A stretch of 64,000 bases of DNA from Ewingella sp963519305 (GTDB lineage: Bacteria > Pseudomonadota > Gammaproteobacteria > Enterobacterales > Enterobacteriaceae). Made by a program: the position numbers and the translations under genes. The notes beneath the pieces are model-generated. The model had not been told where the DNA came from. It worked only from the letters and a program-made list of their open reading frames with translations, and searched no databases. Shown piece after piece: positions 44,187-53,044 of this stretch (its first letter is position 1; every line of letters begins with the position of its first letter). The stretch lies in contig CAUQMS010000019.1 in the NCBI GenBank assembly GCA_963519305.1, positions 1-64,000 on the forward strand, read 5' to 3'.

Positions 44187-45701
44187 TCAGGAAGTGCGGG
44201 TTTCATCAGCCCGCGCGTCAGAGGTTGTTTCAGCCAGTCCCGGCGGCAGACCGCTCATTTCACAGGCGCGTTGCCCGAGACGCGCCAGCGCGGCGGTATA
44301 ACGCGCATTAAAGGGATAACAACACGACAGCCGCAAGCCGTTGCGGTAGCGCCCGCTCGGTGAATAAAGCGTGCCCGGCGTCATGCAGATTTTCTCCGCC
44401 AGCAGTTGCTGGAACAGCACCACCGTGTCGACGCCCGCCGGGAAATCCACCCAAAATACGAAGCCGCCCATCGGCTGAGTGGCACGGGTGCCTTGCGGGA
44501 AATAACGGGCGATCAGCGCGCGTGCTTCATCCACCTGCGAAGCGTAACGGCGACGCAGCGCGCGCAGATGGTGGTCGTAGCCGCCAGACTCCAGAAATAC
44601 CGCCAGCGTCTGCGACAGTAAAGAGGACTCCGACATCGACGAGACGGCCTTCAACTTACGCAGCTTATCTGCATAGCGGCCACCGGCGATCCAGCCGATA
44701 CGAAAGTCCGGCGCCAGCGTTTTGGTAAAGCTGGTGCAAAACAGCACCCAGCCATCGCGGTCGAAAGATTTCACCGCCGGAGAAAGCGCATCGCTGAACT
44801 GAATTTCAGCATAAAGCCCGTCCTCGATCAGTGGCACCTGATGATCGTTCATCAGCCGCGCCAGCCGCTTTTTCGCCGCCAGCGGCATGGTAAACCCCAT
44901 CGGATTCTGCGCCGTCGGCATGGCGATCACCGCATTCAGGCGTTTTTCATTGAGCATCAGTTCCAGCGCATCCAGCGATAAACCGGTCTGCGGGTCGGTT
45001 GGAATTTCCACCGCTTTCAGCCCGAGGCTGGCCAGCAGCGGCAGCAGGTAGAAGTAGGTTGGCGTCTCAAGGCCCACGCTGTCACCGGGTTTGGTCGTCA
45101 CCCGCAGCGCCAGCTGTAAGGCTTCCATGCAGCCGTGCGTCAGGGTGATATCTGCCGTTTCCAGCATCATACCGAGCGCCAGCGACCGGCGGGCGATCTG
45201 CTGACGCAGTGCCAGGTTGCCCGGCGGCAGTGCATACTGACCGATCAGGTGCGGCTGACGGCGCAGCAACGACGCCATGATGCGGCCCAGTTTGGCGCCG
45301 GGATAGAAATCATTCGCCTGCGGGCAGGCCAGCGAAAGGTTGGTATACGCCGGATTGATCTGCGCGGCAAACACGGTGTCGATGAGGTCCAGAACGTCTT
45401 CGGCGGGCTTGGCGGCGGGCGCATGGGGCTGATGCTGCACCTCCAGCGCCGGGAGCGCGGTACGCACGTAGAAACCTGATTGCGGACGGGCCTCAATCAG
45501 CCCGCGGTCTTCCAGCCGCCGGTAGGCCGCCACCACGGTATTGATACTGACCCCGTGAGTCTGCGCGCTGCTGCGCACCGACGGGAGGCGGCTGCCCGCT
45601 GGCAGGGTGCCACGGCGGATCGCTTCGGCCAGATTATCGGCCAGCTGGTTGTAGCGCGTATCGGTAGAAGCGTCGGTGAGCGAGGTCAGGATATCGGCCA
45701 T
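44187..45701 (-). CDS. MocR/PdxR-type GntR-aminotransferase regulator
   Basis: 504-aa fusion: N-terminal GntR winged helix (LADNLAEAIRRGTLPAGSRL, SVRSSAQTHGVSINTVVAAYRRL) and a fold-type-I aminotransferase-like domain. The PLP lysine lies in FCTSFTKTLAPDFRIGW and the ring-stacking/hinge motifs in MPTAQNPMGFTM and EDGLYAEI. It binds PLP and an amino compound rather than catalysing. ATG 45701 gives MADILTSLTD; the longer frame would cover the promoter palindrome. It is divergent from a LysE-family exporter, the likely target, with TACAGTT-N12-AACTGTA between. Confidence 0.88.
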   Translation of the reverse strand: MADILTSLTDASTDTRYNQLADNLAEAIRRGTLPAGSRLPSVRSSAQTHGVSINTVVAAYRRLEDRGLIEARPQSGFYVRTALPALEVQHQPHAPAAKPAEDVLDLIDTVFAAQINPAYTNLSLACPQANDFYPGAKLGRIMASLLRRQPHLIGQYALPPGNLALRQQIARRSLALGMMLETADITLTHGCMEALQLALRVTTKPGDSVGLETPTYFYLLPLLASLGLKAVEIPTDPQTGLSLDALELMLNEKRLNAVIAMPTAQNPMGFTMPLAAKKRLARLMNDHQVPLIEDGLYAEIQFSDALSPAVKSFDRDGWVLFCTSFTKTLAPDFRIGWIAGGRYADKLRKLKAVSSMSESSLLSQTLAVFLESGGYDHHLRALRRRYASQVDEARALIARYFPQGTRATQPMGGFVFWVDFPAGVDTVVLFQQLLAEKICMTPGTLYSPSGRYRNGLRLSCCYPFNARYTAALARLGQRACEMSGLPPGLAETTSDARADETRTS

Positions 45702-45728
45702 GGTGTCAGTTCCGCAAAAGTGAATAGG

Positions 45729-45754
45729 TACAGTTTGTTTCTCATACAACTGTA
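45729..45754. promoter_or_regulatory. Inverted repeat between the MocR regulator and LysE exporter genes
   Basis: TACAGTT-N12-AACTGTA, perfect 7-bp arms, 28 bp upstream of the regulator start and 90 bp upstream of the exporter start. A probable MocR operator controlling both divergent promoters. Confidence 0.6.
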
Positions 45755-45843
45755 ACCATGACAATAGCGTATTTTTGGCTCTGTTACCTCATCCTCTGAC
45801 TGCTTACTCTGTAGGGACAGATTTTAGATGCAGAGGAATACCC

Positions 45844-46452
45844 ATGCTGGATACCGCTTTCGTCAGTTATGTCACGGTGATGTCGATCACGCCGGGGCCA
45901 AATAATTTACTGCTGGCCGCCTCGGGGGTGAATTTCGGGCTGCGCCGCAGCGTGCCGATGATGCTCGGGATCACGCTCGGCTGCGTGGTGCAATGCGCGC
46001 TGATGACCTCGATGCTGGCGATTTTGCTCAGTTGGATGAACGTCGTGCGCCTGCCGATGGCGGTGATCGGTTGTACGTATCTGTTCTGGCTGTCGTGGAA
46101 AATTTACCGTTCCGGCACGCCGAAAGAGGGCGAAAAACAGCAACCGATGAATTTAGTCGGCGGCGCTTTGTTTCAGGCCATCAATCCCAAAGCCTGGCTG
46201 ATGGCGACCAACGTAGCGATTCTCTTCACGCCGCCGGAGGGCAATATGCTGCATCACACGCTACTGATTTGCCTCGGCTTCGCGCTGATCAACCTTCCGT
46301 GCATTCTGGTTTGGGTGGTGATGGGTGACAGGTTACGTCAGGCATTACGTGTGGAATGGAAACTTAAACTGTTCAATACCATTATGGGCGGCATGATGGC
46401 GCTCACCGCGCTGTGGCTGCTGGTCGGGGAAGTGCGTCATGCACTGATCTAA
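45844..46452 (+). CDS. LysE/RhtB-family amino acid exporter
   Basis: 202-aa inner-membrane exporter with about six hydrophobic segments. The family start TAFVSYVTVMSITPGPNNLLLAASGVNFG contains the PGPN motif, and NPKAWLMA is the second conserved block. It probably exports an amino acid or derivative, and the divergent MocR regulator suggests its substrate is the effector. ATG 45844 places the SITPGPNN motif about 17 residues in, as usual. It converges with mtlR, with 5 bp between stops. Confidence 0.9.
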   Translation: MLDTAFVSYVTVMSITPGPNNLLLAASGVNFGLRRSVPMMLGITLGCVVQCALMTSMLAILLSWMNVVRLPMAVIGCTYLFWLSWKIYRSGTPKEGEKQQPMNLVGGALFQAINPKAWLMATNVAILFTPPEGNMLHHTLLICLGFALINLPCILVWVVMGDRLRQALRVEWKLKLFNTIMGGMMALTALWLLVGEVRHALI

Positions 46453-46457
46453 ATGCA

Positions 46458-47060
46458 TTATTTTCTCACGGGGGACAAACGTGATGGCTGCTGATTACTG
46501 ATGTGCGCAATCAAACCGGTAACAGATAACACCATGGTGGAGCGGACGATTTGCTGATAACGCTGGCGCTGCATAGCGATCAGCGATTCGTCGGCTTCGC
46601 CGGGCTTGAGGAAAGTGGGGACAGGAGGCAGTTCGGTGACGCAGTGCAGTTCGCCGAAGGGGCCGAGAATTTCGTCGTCAGTGAAACGGTAATCCTCACC
46701 GTCGTAGTTCAGCTCTTCACGCAGGGCCATCAGCAGCTCGGCATCTTCATACTCGTGGCGGCTGATCACGCCAAGCGCATAAATCAGTTTCAGACGTACG
46801 GTTAAATCCCCCAACGGGCCGTTGCCGGTCAGCAAAGGTTCGACGGCATATTTGACGGCGTAATCATCTTTACGGAAAACCTGCACCACCAGAATATCCA
46901 GCGCTTCCGCCAGCAATTCCACGGCAGTCATCAAAAAGCTGCGCACAGTTTTCCCTGCGTTCAGTTTTTCCAGTACCCGGTTTTCAAACGCCTGTGCTTT
47001 TTCCATCGAGTTACTTACTTTAAGGATCGCGTCATGAATTACGGCTTCAGGTGTGTCCAT
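46458..47060 (-). CDS. mtlR: Mannitol operon repressor MtlR
   Basis: 200-aa all-helical protein with no classical DNA-binding motif. KAQAFENRVLEKLNAGKTVRSFLMTAVELL and the FTDDEILGPFGELHC block match E. coli MtlR. It is last of the mtlADR operon, as in E. coli. A distant relative, YggD, is encoded at 52476-53018 with the second mannitol-type PTS. Confidence 0.94.
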   Translation of the reverse strand: MDTPEAVIHDAILKVSNSMEKAQAFENRVLEKLNAGKTVRSFLMTAVELLAEALDILVVQVFRKDDYAVKYAVEPLLTGNGPLGDLTVRLKLIYALGVISRHEYEDAELLMALREELNYDGEDYRFTDDEILGPFGELHCVTELPPVPTFLKPGEADESLIAMQRQRYQQIVRSTMVLSVTGLIAHISNQQPSRLSPVRK

Positions 47061-47148
47061 AACGCCTCTGCTGTCATCCGTGAAATTCCCTTCGTGCTGG
47101 GGTTACAGCGGCAGTTACGGCTGTAACTCCCGTCACGTTGGGTATTAT

Positions 47149-48297
47149 TTAGTGCATTTTCTCGTACAGGCTGACCGCCTGAGCGACAACGTCTCCGTCT
47201 TCCGGCAGACCTGACACCTGCGCCAGTGCCGCTTTCGGCCCGACTTTTTCCAGCAGTTCAACCCACTCTTTCGCCTGCTGATCTTCGTCGCTGCGGTAAT
47301 GCATGGCTGCGGCGATACCGATCACCAGATTGTTGTGCGGCAGGCGATATTCCAGCGTACCCAGCAATGGCTTGATCAGACGGTCACCGGCGCTGAGTTT
47401 ACGCAGCGGCTGACGGCCAACGCGCTCAACATCATCATGCAGGTACGGGTTTTCAAAACGGGAGATGATTTTTTCGATGTAAGCGAAGTGTTTTTCCGGG
47501 TCAAAACCGTAACGGTTGATCAACACCTGACCGCTCTCTTCCATCGCGCCGCGTACGATCAGGCGGATTTTTTCGTCAAGAATTGCGTCACGGATTGTGG
47601 CGTGACCGGCCTGCTGACCGAGGTACGCGGTAATGGCGTGACCGGTGTTCAGCGTGAAGAGTTTGCGCTCAACGAAGGCCATCAGGTTGTCAGTCGGTTC
47701 CATGCCGGAAATTTTCGGCAGCGGGCCTTTGAACTGAGTCTGGTCAACAATCCACTCGCTGAAGGTTTCAACGGTGACTTCCAGCGGATCGGTGGTACCG
47801 GCAGCGGCCGGCGGCACAATACGGTCAACCGCAGAATCCACGAAACCGACGTGGGCTTCGACCCAGGCTTTCTCATCTTCCGGCAGCGCATTGAAGACGT
47901 GCTGTTTGAACTGGCTGGTACCACGCACCATGTTTTCACAGGCGATGATGTTCAGCGGTGATTCATTGCCCTGCTGATGACGCAGAACCAGACCTTTAGC
48001 AACGTTTGGCGCGATTTTTTCCAGCACAGTCGGGCCAACGGCAGTGGTCACTAAATCCACTTCAGCGATCAGGTTGATCGCATCCTGACCAGCACTGTTA
48101 ACGGCGCTGACGTTACGCACAGGCTCAACGCTCGCCTTCTCACCGACCACGTGCACATCGTAGCTTTTACGGCTGTTCAGCGCGTCGAGTAAGACAGGGC
48201 TGACATCCGCAAACGTCAGTTCAATTCCGGCATCAGCAAGCAATTTACCGATAAAACCGCGGCCAATGTTACCTGCGCCAAAATGTAATGCTTTCAT
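47149..48297 (-). CDS. mtlD: Mannitol-1-phosphate 5-dehydrogenase MtlD
   Basis: 382-aa NAD-dependent enzyme converting mannitol 1-phosphate to fructose 6-phosphate. The Rossmann motif MKALHFGAGNIGRGFIG opens the protein and the polyol-dehydrogenase catalytic block (NTGHAITAYLG with the active-site Lys upstream in the RKLFTLNT region) is present. Length equals E. coli MtlD. It lies between mtlA and mtlR. Confidence 0.97.
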   Translation of the reverse strand: MKALHFGAGNIGRGFIGKLLADAGIELTFADVSPVLLDALNSRKSYDVHVVGEKASVEPVRNVSAVNSAGQDAINLIAEVDLVTTAVGPTVLEKIAPNVAKGLVLRHQQGNESPLNIIACENMVRGTSQFKQHVFNALPEDEKAWVEAHVGFVDSAVDRIVPPAAAGTTDPLEVTVETFSEWIVDQTQFKGPLPKISGMEPTDNLMAFVERKLFTLNTGHAITAYLGQQAGHATIRDAILDEKIRLIVRGAMEESGQVLINRYGFDPEKHFAYIEKIISRFENPYLHDDVERVGRQPLRKLSAGDRLIKPLLGTLEYRLPHNNLVIGIAAAMHYRSDEDQQAKEWVELLEKVGPKAALAQVSGLPEDGDVVAQAVSLYEKMH

Positions 48298-48364
48298 AAT
48301 ATTTCCTTCAAATCGGGGGCCATCATTAGGTAAAGCTGGGGAGCCGCCCGGCTCCGAATCAACA

Positions 48365-48386
48365 AGCGGGTCTCGTAAGACCCGCT
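48365..48386 (-). terminator. Hairpin in the mtlA-mtlD interval
   Basis: AGCGGGTCT-CGTA-AGACCCGCT, perfect 9-bp stem, 53 bp after the mtlA stop. No T run follows in the minus direction, so it more likely stabilises or processes the mtlA mRNA end than fully terminates. Confidence 0.45.
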
Positions 48387-48438
48387 GAGTGACGCTCTAA
48401 TTCTTTATGTTTGAAACTTAAGGCTTATGACTTAACGC

Positions 48439-50352
48439 TTAACCGCGAAGAATGCTCAGGACTTCTTCAACGCTGGACGTATTCGCCAGACGGTCGATAA
48501 CGCCGTCCTCATCCAGTGCAGTCGTCAGCTTGGTGATCACGTTGATGTGCTCATTATTACGTGCGGCGATACCAATAACCAGACGTGCTGCATCATCTTC
48601 CTCATCGCCCCAGCGAATACCCGCCGGATACTGGCAGAACACGATACCGGTTTTCAGTACGCGGTCTTTGGCTTCGATGGTGCCGTGCGGCACAGCGATA
48701 GATTCGCCGAGGTAAGTGGAAGTCAGCTGCTCACGGGCCAGCATCGCTTCAACGTATTCCGGCTGAACGTAACCGCCTTTCACCAGCTGCTCACCGGCAA
48801 AACGAATCGCCTGTTCTTTGCTGGTCGCCTGCAGGCCGAGGAAAATATTGCTTTCGCTCATGCGGAACAGGTTTTCGTTTTCGTGATCGCCCACCAGGCT
48901 GTCGCTCAACGTAGTGGTCACTTTCTCTTTGTATTGGCTGGATTTGTTCACTTCAACCAGACGGGCAGTCAGGTCGGTGTACAAGCCGCTGTCGAGGAAG
49001 TTGGTCAGCGAAATATGCTGAGCGTGAGGTACCTGACGCATAGCGCGTTCGGTTAAATCACGGTGGGTGATGACCAGATCAACGTCGTCCGGCAGGCTGT
49101 TAATCGCACTGTTGGTCACGCTGATGTTGGTCAGGCCTGCGTCCTGCACTTTCTTACGCAGTACACCGGCACCCATGGCGCTGGAACCCATACCGGCGTC
49201 GCAGGCTACGATGATTTTACGCACGGTAGACAGGTCGCCCGCTACGCCCGCAGTCGCTACTTTGCCGCCTTTAGACTCGGCCTTCATGTCCTGCATGCGA
49301 CGGGTTGCATCGTCCAGATCATCGCCTTCTTTCGCTTTGGTGGTTTTCAGCAGGAAGGCTGAGACCACGAAGGAGACCGCAAAGGCCGCCACGATAGCCG
49401 CAATGTTCGCGAAGTAAGCGCCTTTTGGCGTCATCGCCAGAACAGCCAGGATGGAACCCGGTGAAGCCGGAGACACCAGACCGCCGTTAAGCATGGTCAG
49501 GGTGAACACGCCAGTCATACCGCCCAGAATCACCGCCAGCAGCAGGCGCGGGTTCATCAGCACGTATGGGAAGTAAATTTCGTGGATACCACCGAAGAAG
49601 TGGATGATTGCCGCGCCGCCCGCAGACTGTTTGGCACTGCCACGACCGAAGAACATATAGGCCATCAGAACGCCCATCCCCGGACCCGGGTTCGCTTCGA
49701 TCAGGAAGAAGATAGATTTACCGGTTTCAGTCGCCTGCTGGATACCCAGCGGAGAGAAGATACCGTGGTTGATGGCGTTATTGAGGAACAGGATTTTCGC
49801 CGGTTCAACAAAGATAGAGGCCAGCGGCAGCAGGTTATGAATAACCATGATGTGTACGCCAGCAGCCAGCAGTTTAGACAGAGCCTCTACCAGCGGACCG
49901 ATTGCCAGGAAGGCCAGGATCGCCAGCAGCATACCGATAATACCGGCCGAGAAGTTATTAACCAGCATCTCGAAGCCGCTTTTGATTTTACCGTCAACCC
50001 AACGGTCAAAGCGTTTGATACACCAGCCGCCCAGCGGGCCACCAATCATCGCACCGAGGAACATCGGCATATCCGCACCGACGATAACACCCATCACGGT
50101 GATTGCACCGACCACACCACCGCGGTCGCCGCCGACCAGACGCCCACCGGTGAAACCGATCAGCAATGGCAGCAGGTAAGTGATCATCGGGCCGACCAGC
50201 TTGGCTAAGGTTTCGTTCGGCAGCCAGCCGGTAGGAATGAACAACGCAGTAATGATACCCCAGGCAATAAATGCCCCGATGTTAGGCATCACCATGTTAC
50301 TCAGGAAGCGGCCAAAGTTTTGAACTCCGACCTTAACGTTTGGTGAAAACAT
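48439..50352 (-). CDS. mtlA: PTS mannitol transporter EIICBA MtlA
   Basis: 637-aa enzyme II, the same length as E. coli. IIC membrane domain (1-~340; GGIHEIYFPYV substrate motif), IIB (~375-470; phospho-Cys in VACDAGMGSSAMG) and IIA (~495-637; phospho-His in SIAVPHGTIEAKD). It imports and phosphorylates mannitol. ATG 50352 was chosen over the GTG three codons earlier: AGGGG lies 8 bp upstream and the result matches the E. coli length. The promoter region carries four CRP-like sites. Confidence 0.97.
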   Translation of the reverse strand: MFSPNVKVGVQNFGRFLSNMVMPNIGAFIAWGIITALFIPTGWLPNETLAKLVGPMITYLLPLLIGFTGGRLVGGDRGGVVGAITVMGVIVGADMPMFLGAMIGGPLGGWCIKRFDRWVDGKIKSGFEMLVNNFSAGIIGMLLAILAFLAIGPLVEALSKLLAAGVHIMVIHNLLPLASIFVEPAKILFLNNAINHGIFSPLGIQQATETGKSIFFLIEANPGPGMGVLMAYMFFGRGSAKQSAGGAAIIHFFGGIHEIYFPYVLMNPRLLLAVILGGMTGVFTLTMLNGGLVSPASPGSILAVLAMTPKGAYFANIAAIVAAFAVSFVVSAFLLKTTKAKEGDDLDDATRRMQDMKAESKGGKVATAGVAGDLSTVRKIIVACDAGMGSSAMGAGVLRKKVQDAGLTNISVTNSAINSLPDDVDLVITHRDLTERAMRQVPHAQHISLTNFLDSGLYTDLTARLVEVNKSSQYKEKVTTTLSDSLVGDHENENLFRMSESNIFLGLQATSKEQAIRFAGEQLVKGGYVQPEYVEAMLAREQLTSTYLGESIAVPHGTIEAKDRVLKTGIVFCQYPAGIRWGDEEDDAARLVIGIAARNNEHINVITKLTTALDEDGVIDRLANTSSVEEVLSILRG

Positions 50353-50525
50353 AAAACGCACCCCTATTGGTACGCGCTAACAATAAGAGCGCGTCATATC
50401 TGTTAATTATCGGTGACGGTTATTACGGTTTTTTTGCCACTGCTTTAAAAATCCGTCCGTCGAATTGCTGTCTGCGAGGCGGACTCTACCACGTGATTAT
50501 GGCACCGCGTAGCCAACGCGCGATG

Positions 50526-50541
50526 CGTGAGCGTGATCACA
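50526..50541. promoter_or_regulatory. CRP site 1 upstream of mtlA
   Basis: CGTGA-GCGTGA-TCACA: both core halves GTGA/TCAC at the correct 6-bp spacing. Confidence 0.65.
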
Positions 50542-50569
50542 CCCGACCCCCCGTCACACCCCGCTTTTA

Positions 50570-50585
50570 GGTGACTGTGATCACA
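50570..50585. promoter_or_regulatory. CRP site 2 upstream of mtlA
   Basis: GGTGA-CTGTGA-TCACA: both cores at the correct spacing; the right half is a full TCACA. Confidence 0.65.
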
Positions 50586-50642
50586 AAACAGGCTTGAAAA
50601 TTAACCACAAAGGACAAAAAACAGACTCCGAGGTGATTAAAA

Positions 50643-50658
50643 CGTGACGAATATCACT
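50643..50658. promoter_or_regulatory. CRP site 3 upstream of mtlA
   Basis: CGTGA-CGAATA-TCACT: both cores at the correct spacing. Confidence 0.6.
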
Positions 50659-50686
50659 CTTTGGTGGTATGCCTTTGTTATTAAAA

Positions 50687-50702
50687 TGTGACTTTCATCA
50701 CA
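50687..50702. promoter_or_regulatory. CRP site 4 upstream of mtlA
   Basis: TGTGA-CTTTCA-TCACA: a perfect match to the CRP consensus. Multiple CRP sites are a known feature of the E. coli mtlA promoter. Confidence 0.75.
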
Positions 50703-50900
50703 AAGTATTTTTCGGCAGAGTTTGAAATTTAGCTTAGAAAATATTCAGCCGTATTTATAACGTGCGTGATCAGGTTGACGGAGATGATGTTGAAAGAAAA
50801 TGACAGAGGGAATGACGTCAGTCAGGAAGGGTGAAAAAGGGGCAAGCAGGAAGCAATAACAGACACCGCCGGCGCGATGCCTGTTGAGCAGCGAAAAGAA

Positions 50901-51692
50901 TTATTTTCCCTGTGCTTTTACAATGGCGGCCTGTAAATCTTCCGCAGAGACGGCACCCGGCAGGACCGTGGTGTTCCCGGCAGTGGCGCCAGTGGTTGGC
51001 ATCACCACGAAGCCCGGCGTACCGCTAAAGCCTAAGGTGCGTGCCAGTTCATCATTAGAAGCGATGGCCTCGTGAGTGGCTTTCAGTTGTGCCGCCGTCG
51101 GCGTGGTGGCTTTGGCTGCTTTCACGGCACCGGCGATATCGGCGTCGGTCAGTTTGCCTTCGTCATGGCCGGTACGGTAGATGCTGTTGTGATAGTCGAA
51201 ATAGGCTTGTGAACCCTTCTCTTTCCACACGGCCATACCGGTTTCAGCGGCGGTGATGGAGGCTTTCCAGCGGTCACCAAAGATTGGCCACTCTTTGAAG
51301 ACGAAACGCACGTTTGGATTGGCCTTCACGGTCTGTTCGACCAGCGGTGCCATGCGGCTACAGTAAAGGCACTGGTAATCGAAGAACTCAACAAAGGCGA
51401 CTTTGGCGTCTTTCGGGCCATAGCTTGGGGTCGCCGGGTCGCTGACCAGCGCTTTGGCATTGGCCAGAACGGCTTCCTGGGTTTGTTGCTGCTGTTGGTC
51501 AGCCTGCTGCGCCTGCAATTTCTGGCTGACTTGCACCAGAATTTCCGGGTGTGCCACGAGGTAATCGGAAGCGATTTTGCCAATCGCCGCCTGCTGGGCC
51601 GGAGTGAAATCAGCAGTGGCGCTGTCAGCGGCCATTACTGCGGTTGGAGTCATCACCAGCGCGGCCAGCAAAGTCATCGTCAGACGTTTCAT
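50901..51692 (-). CDS. Periplasmic DsbA-like thiol-disulfide oxidoreductase
   Basis: 263-aa exported thioredoxin-fold protein: signal peptide (1-22, ending AVMAA), a helical Gln-rich N-terminal extension (KLQAQQADQQQQQTQEA), then a DsbA-type domain with active site CLYC at 108-111 (FFDYQCLYCSRMAP) and the cis-Pro loop GFSGTPGFVV. The N-terminal helical extension plus CxYC resembles ScsC/Com1-type proteins, some of which are trimeric disulfide isomerases. Exact role unknown. ATG 51692 was chosen; the extra residue in the longest frame comes from a TTG. Confidence 0.85.
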   Translation of the reverse strand: MKRLTMTLLAALVMTPTAVMAADSATADFTPAQQAAIGKIASDYLVAHPEILVQVSQKLQAQQADQQQQQTQEAVLANAKALVSDPATPSYGPKDAKVAFVEFFDYQCLYCSRMAPLVEQTVKANPNVRFVFKEWPIFGDRWKASITAAETGMAVWKEKGSQAYFDYHNSIYRTGHDEGKLTDADIAGAVKAAKATTPTAAQLKATHEAIASNDELARTLGFSGTPGFVVMPTTGATAGNTTVLPGAVSAEDLQAAIVKAQGK

Positions 51693-51784
51693 CAAAAATC
51701 CTTAATTAGTCAATCCCGGAACAGGACGCGTGGTTGAAAAGTAGAGTAATTTGCTGCCAGTTGCAGGTTAAAAATTGTCATTTT

Positions 51785-52498
51785 TTATAAATCGGCCTTT
51801 TGATAGCCATTATCCGCGCCCATTTTGAGCGTGATATCCGCAGGCTGGCTCTGCTCTAACACCCGCATGACATTTGGCCCGTCGGTCATGGCATAAAAAT
51901 CCCCGGCCTGCTGCGGCGTCAGCCCACCGCGGATTTTGCGCCCGATCAGCCGCCCGCGAAGGAGGTCCGGATCCGCTTCAATAAAAATGCTCACATCACA
52001 CAGTGCGGCGAGCGATGCCCAGCCAGCCTCATTGAGCAGCAACCAGTTTCCCTCAACAATCAGCACCGGCGCAGTAACGCTGATGGCCCCTTCGACCGGC
52101 TCATGCAACGTACGACTGTACTCCGGCCAGTGGCTGCCGGGCTCGCGTAACGCCAGTAACGCCTCGCGTAATTTAGTGAGATCAAAGGTCTCCGGCGCGC
52201 CTTTGCGCTGGCGCAGGCCGTGAGCATTCAGCCAGCGGTTGCGGTGATGAAAACCGTCCATCGGCAACGTTTGTAACGGGGCGAGCCCGGGCGTTTCGCA
52301 GGAAAGCTTTTGCCAGAAGGCGGACAGCGTGGATTTACCGGTGCCGGGAGGTGCCGCCAGAAAGACAATCAGAGGCCGGTTTTGCTGGCGTTGCAGGGTA
52401 GAAAAATGCTGTAAAAGTGGCAGATGGAGCTGGTCGATATCCTGACGGGGGAAGCAAGCCTGCGTGGTCAGTCCGTTAATCGTCAGCGTTACGTTCAT
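51785..52498 (-). CDS. yggC: P-loop kinase-like protein YggC
   Basis: 237-aa protein of the uridine kinase/pantothenate kinase-like P-loop group: Walker A AAPPGTGKST (about 48-57), LPMDGFHHRN (substrate-binding Asp) and VLIVEGNWLLL. The length equals E. coli YggC. It is the last gene of the cmtBA-yggPDC cluster and overlaps yggD by 23 bp. It may phosphorylate a sugar or sugar alcohol released by this pathway; the substrate is unknown. Confidence 0.87.
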   Translation of the reverse strand: MNVTLTINGLTTQACFPRQDIDQLHLPLLQHFSTLQRQQNRPLIVFLAAPPGTGKSTLSAFWQKLSCETPGLAPLQTLPMDGFHHRNRWLNAHGLRQRKGAPETFDLTKLREALLALREPGSHWPEYSRTLHEPVEGAISVTAPVLIVEGNWLLLNEAGWASLAALCDVSIFIEADPDLLRGRLIGRKIRGGLTPQQAGDFYAMTDGPNVMRVLEQSQPADITLKMGADNGYQKADL

Positions 52499-53018
52499 AG
52501 GTGAGTTCCTTGAGTAAATCCGTCACCGCCAGTGACAGTGCCGTTCTCACCAGATTGCTATAGCGCGCATTATTGAATATCTCAAAACCGGCATATTTCA
52601 TCTTCTCAATGGACTGGAACATCAGCGGGTTATCGGTGACGCAGCGCAGATTCTGGATAAACTCATAAACGGTTTCTTCATGAAATCCGACCGTCTCAGG
52701 CTGAGTTTTAAGGTGCTCATTCAGTTGAGAAAACAGCAAAATATCGGCATAGACCGGTTTTGTGATTTTCCCCAGCGCATAGATCAGCCGCAGGGATACA
52801 TCAATACTGTCGAGCGGGCCTGATTTGGCGAGCAGCGGCTTGACGGCAAATTCACGGATATCCTCGTCATTATTGATAAACAAGTGGGGAAGGAACTGCT
52901 TAATGCCGCTCAGTAAAATCACATTGGCGGCATCCAGAAAATCATTGAGATTGGTCTGGGCGGAGAGCGTCTCCAGCACCTGATCTTCAGTGAGTACAGT
53001 CATCCTTCCCTTAGCCAA
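52476..53018 (-). CDS. yggD: MtlR-family regulator YggD
   Basis: 180-aa MtlR-like helical protein (LSAQTNLNDFLDAANVILLSGIKQFLPHLF, VKPLLAKSGPLDSIDVSLRLIYALGKI), paralogous to MtlR at 46458-47060 and corresponding to E. coli YggD. It probably represses the cmt cluster. It overlaps yggC by 23 bp. In E. coli yggF (a fructose-1,6-bisphosphatase) sits between yggP and yggD; here it is absent and the gap is 26 bp. Confidence 0.88.
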   Translation of the reverse strand: MAKGRMTVLTEDQVLETLSAQTNLNDFLDAANVILLSGIKQFLPHLFINNDEDIREFAVKPLLAKSGPLDSIDVSLRLIYALGKITKPVYADILLFSQLNEHLKTQPETVGFHEETVYEFIQNLRCVTDNPLMFQSIEKMKYAGFEIFNNARYSNLVRTALSLAVTDLLKELTYERNADD

Positions 53019-53044
53019 TTCAGTAATGAGGAGAATTGATCATA

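Larger units (their letters stand above)
50353..50900. other. 548-bp mtl promoter region, no gene
   Basis: Between mtlA and the DsbA-like gene (both minus strand). It contains the four CRP-like sites listed separately. The part between 50705 and 50900 shows only a weak hairpin near 50861 and no convincing open frame. Confidence 0.7.
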
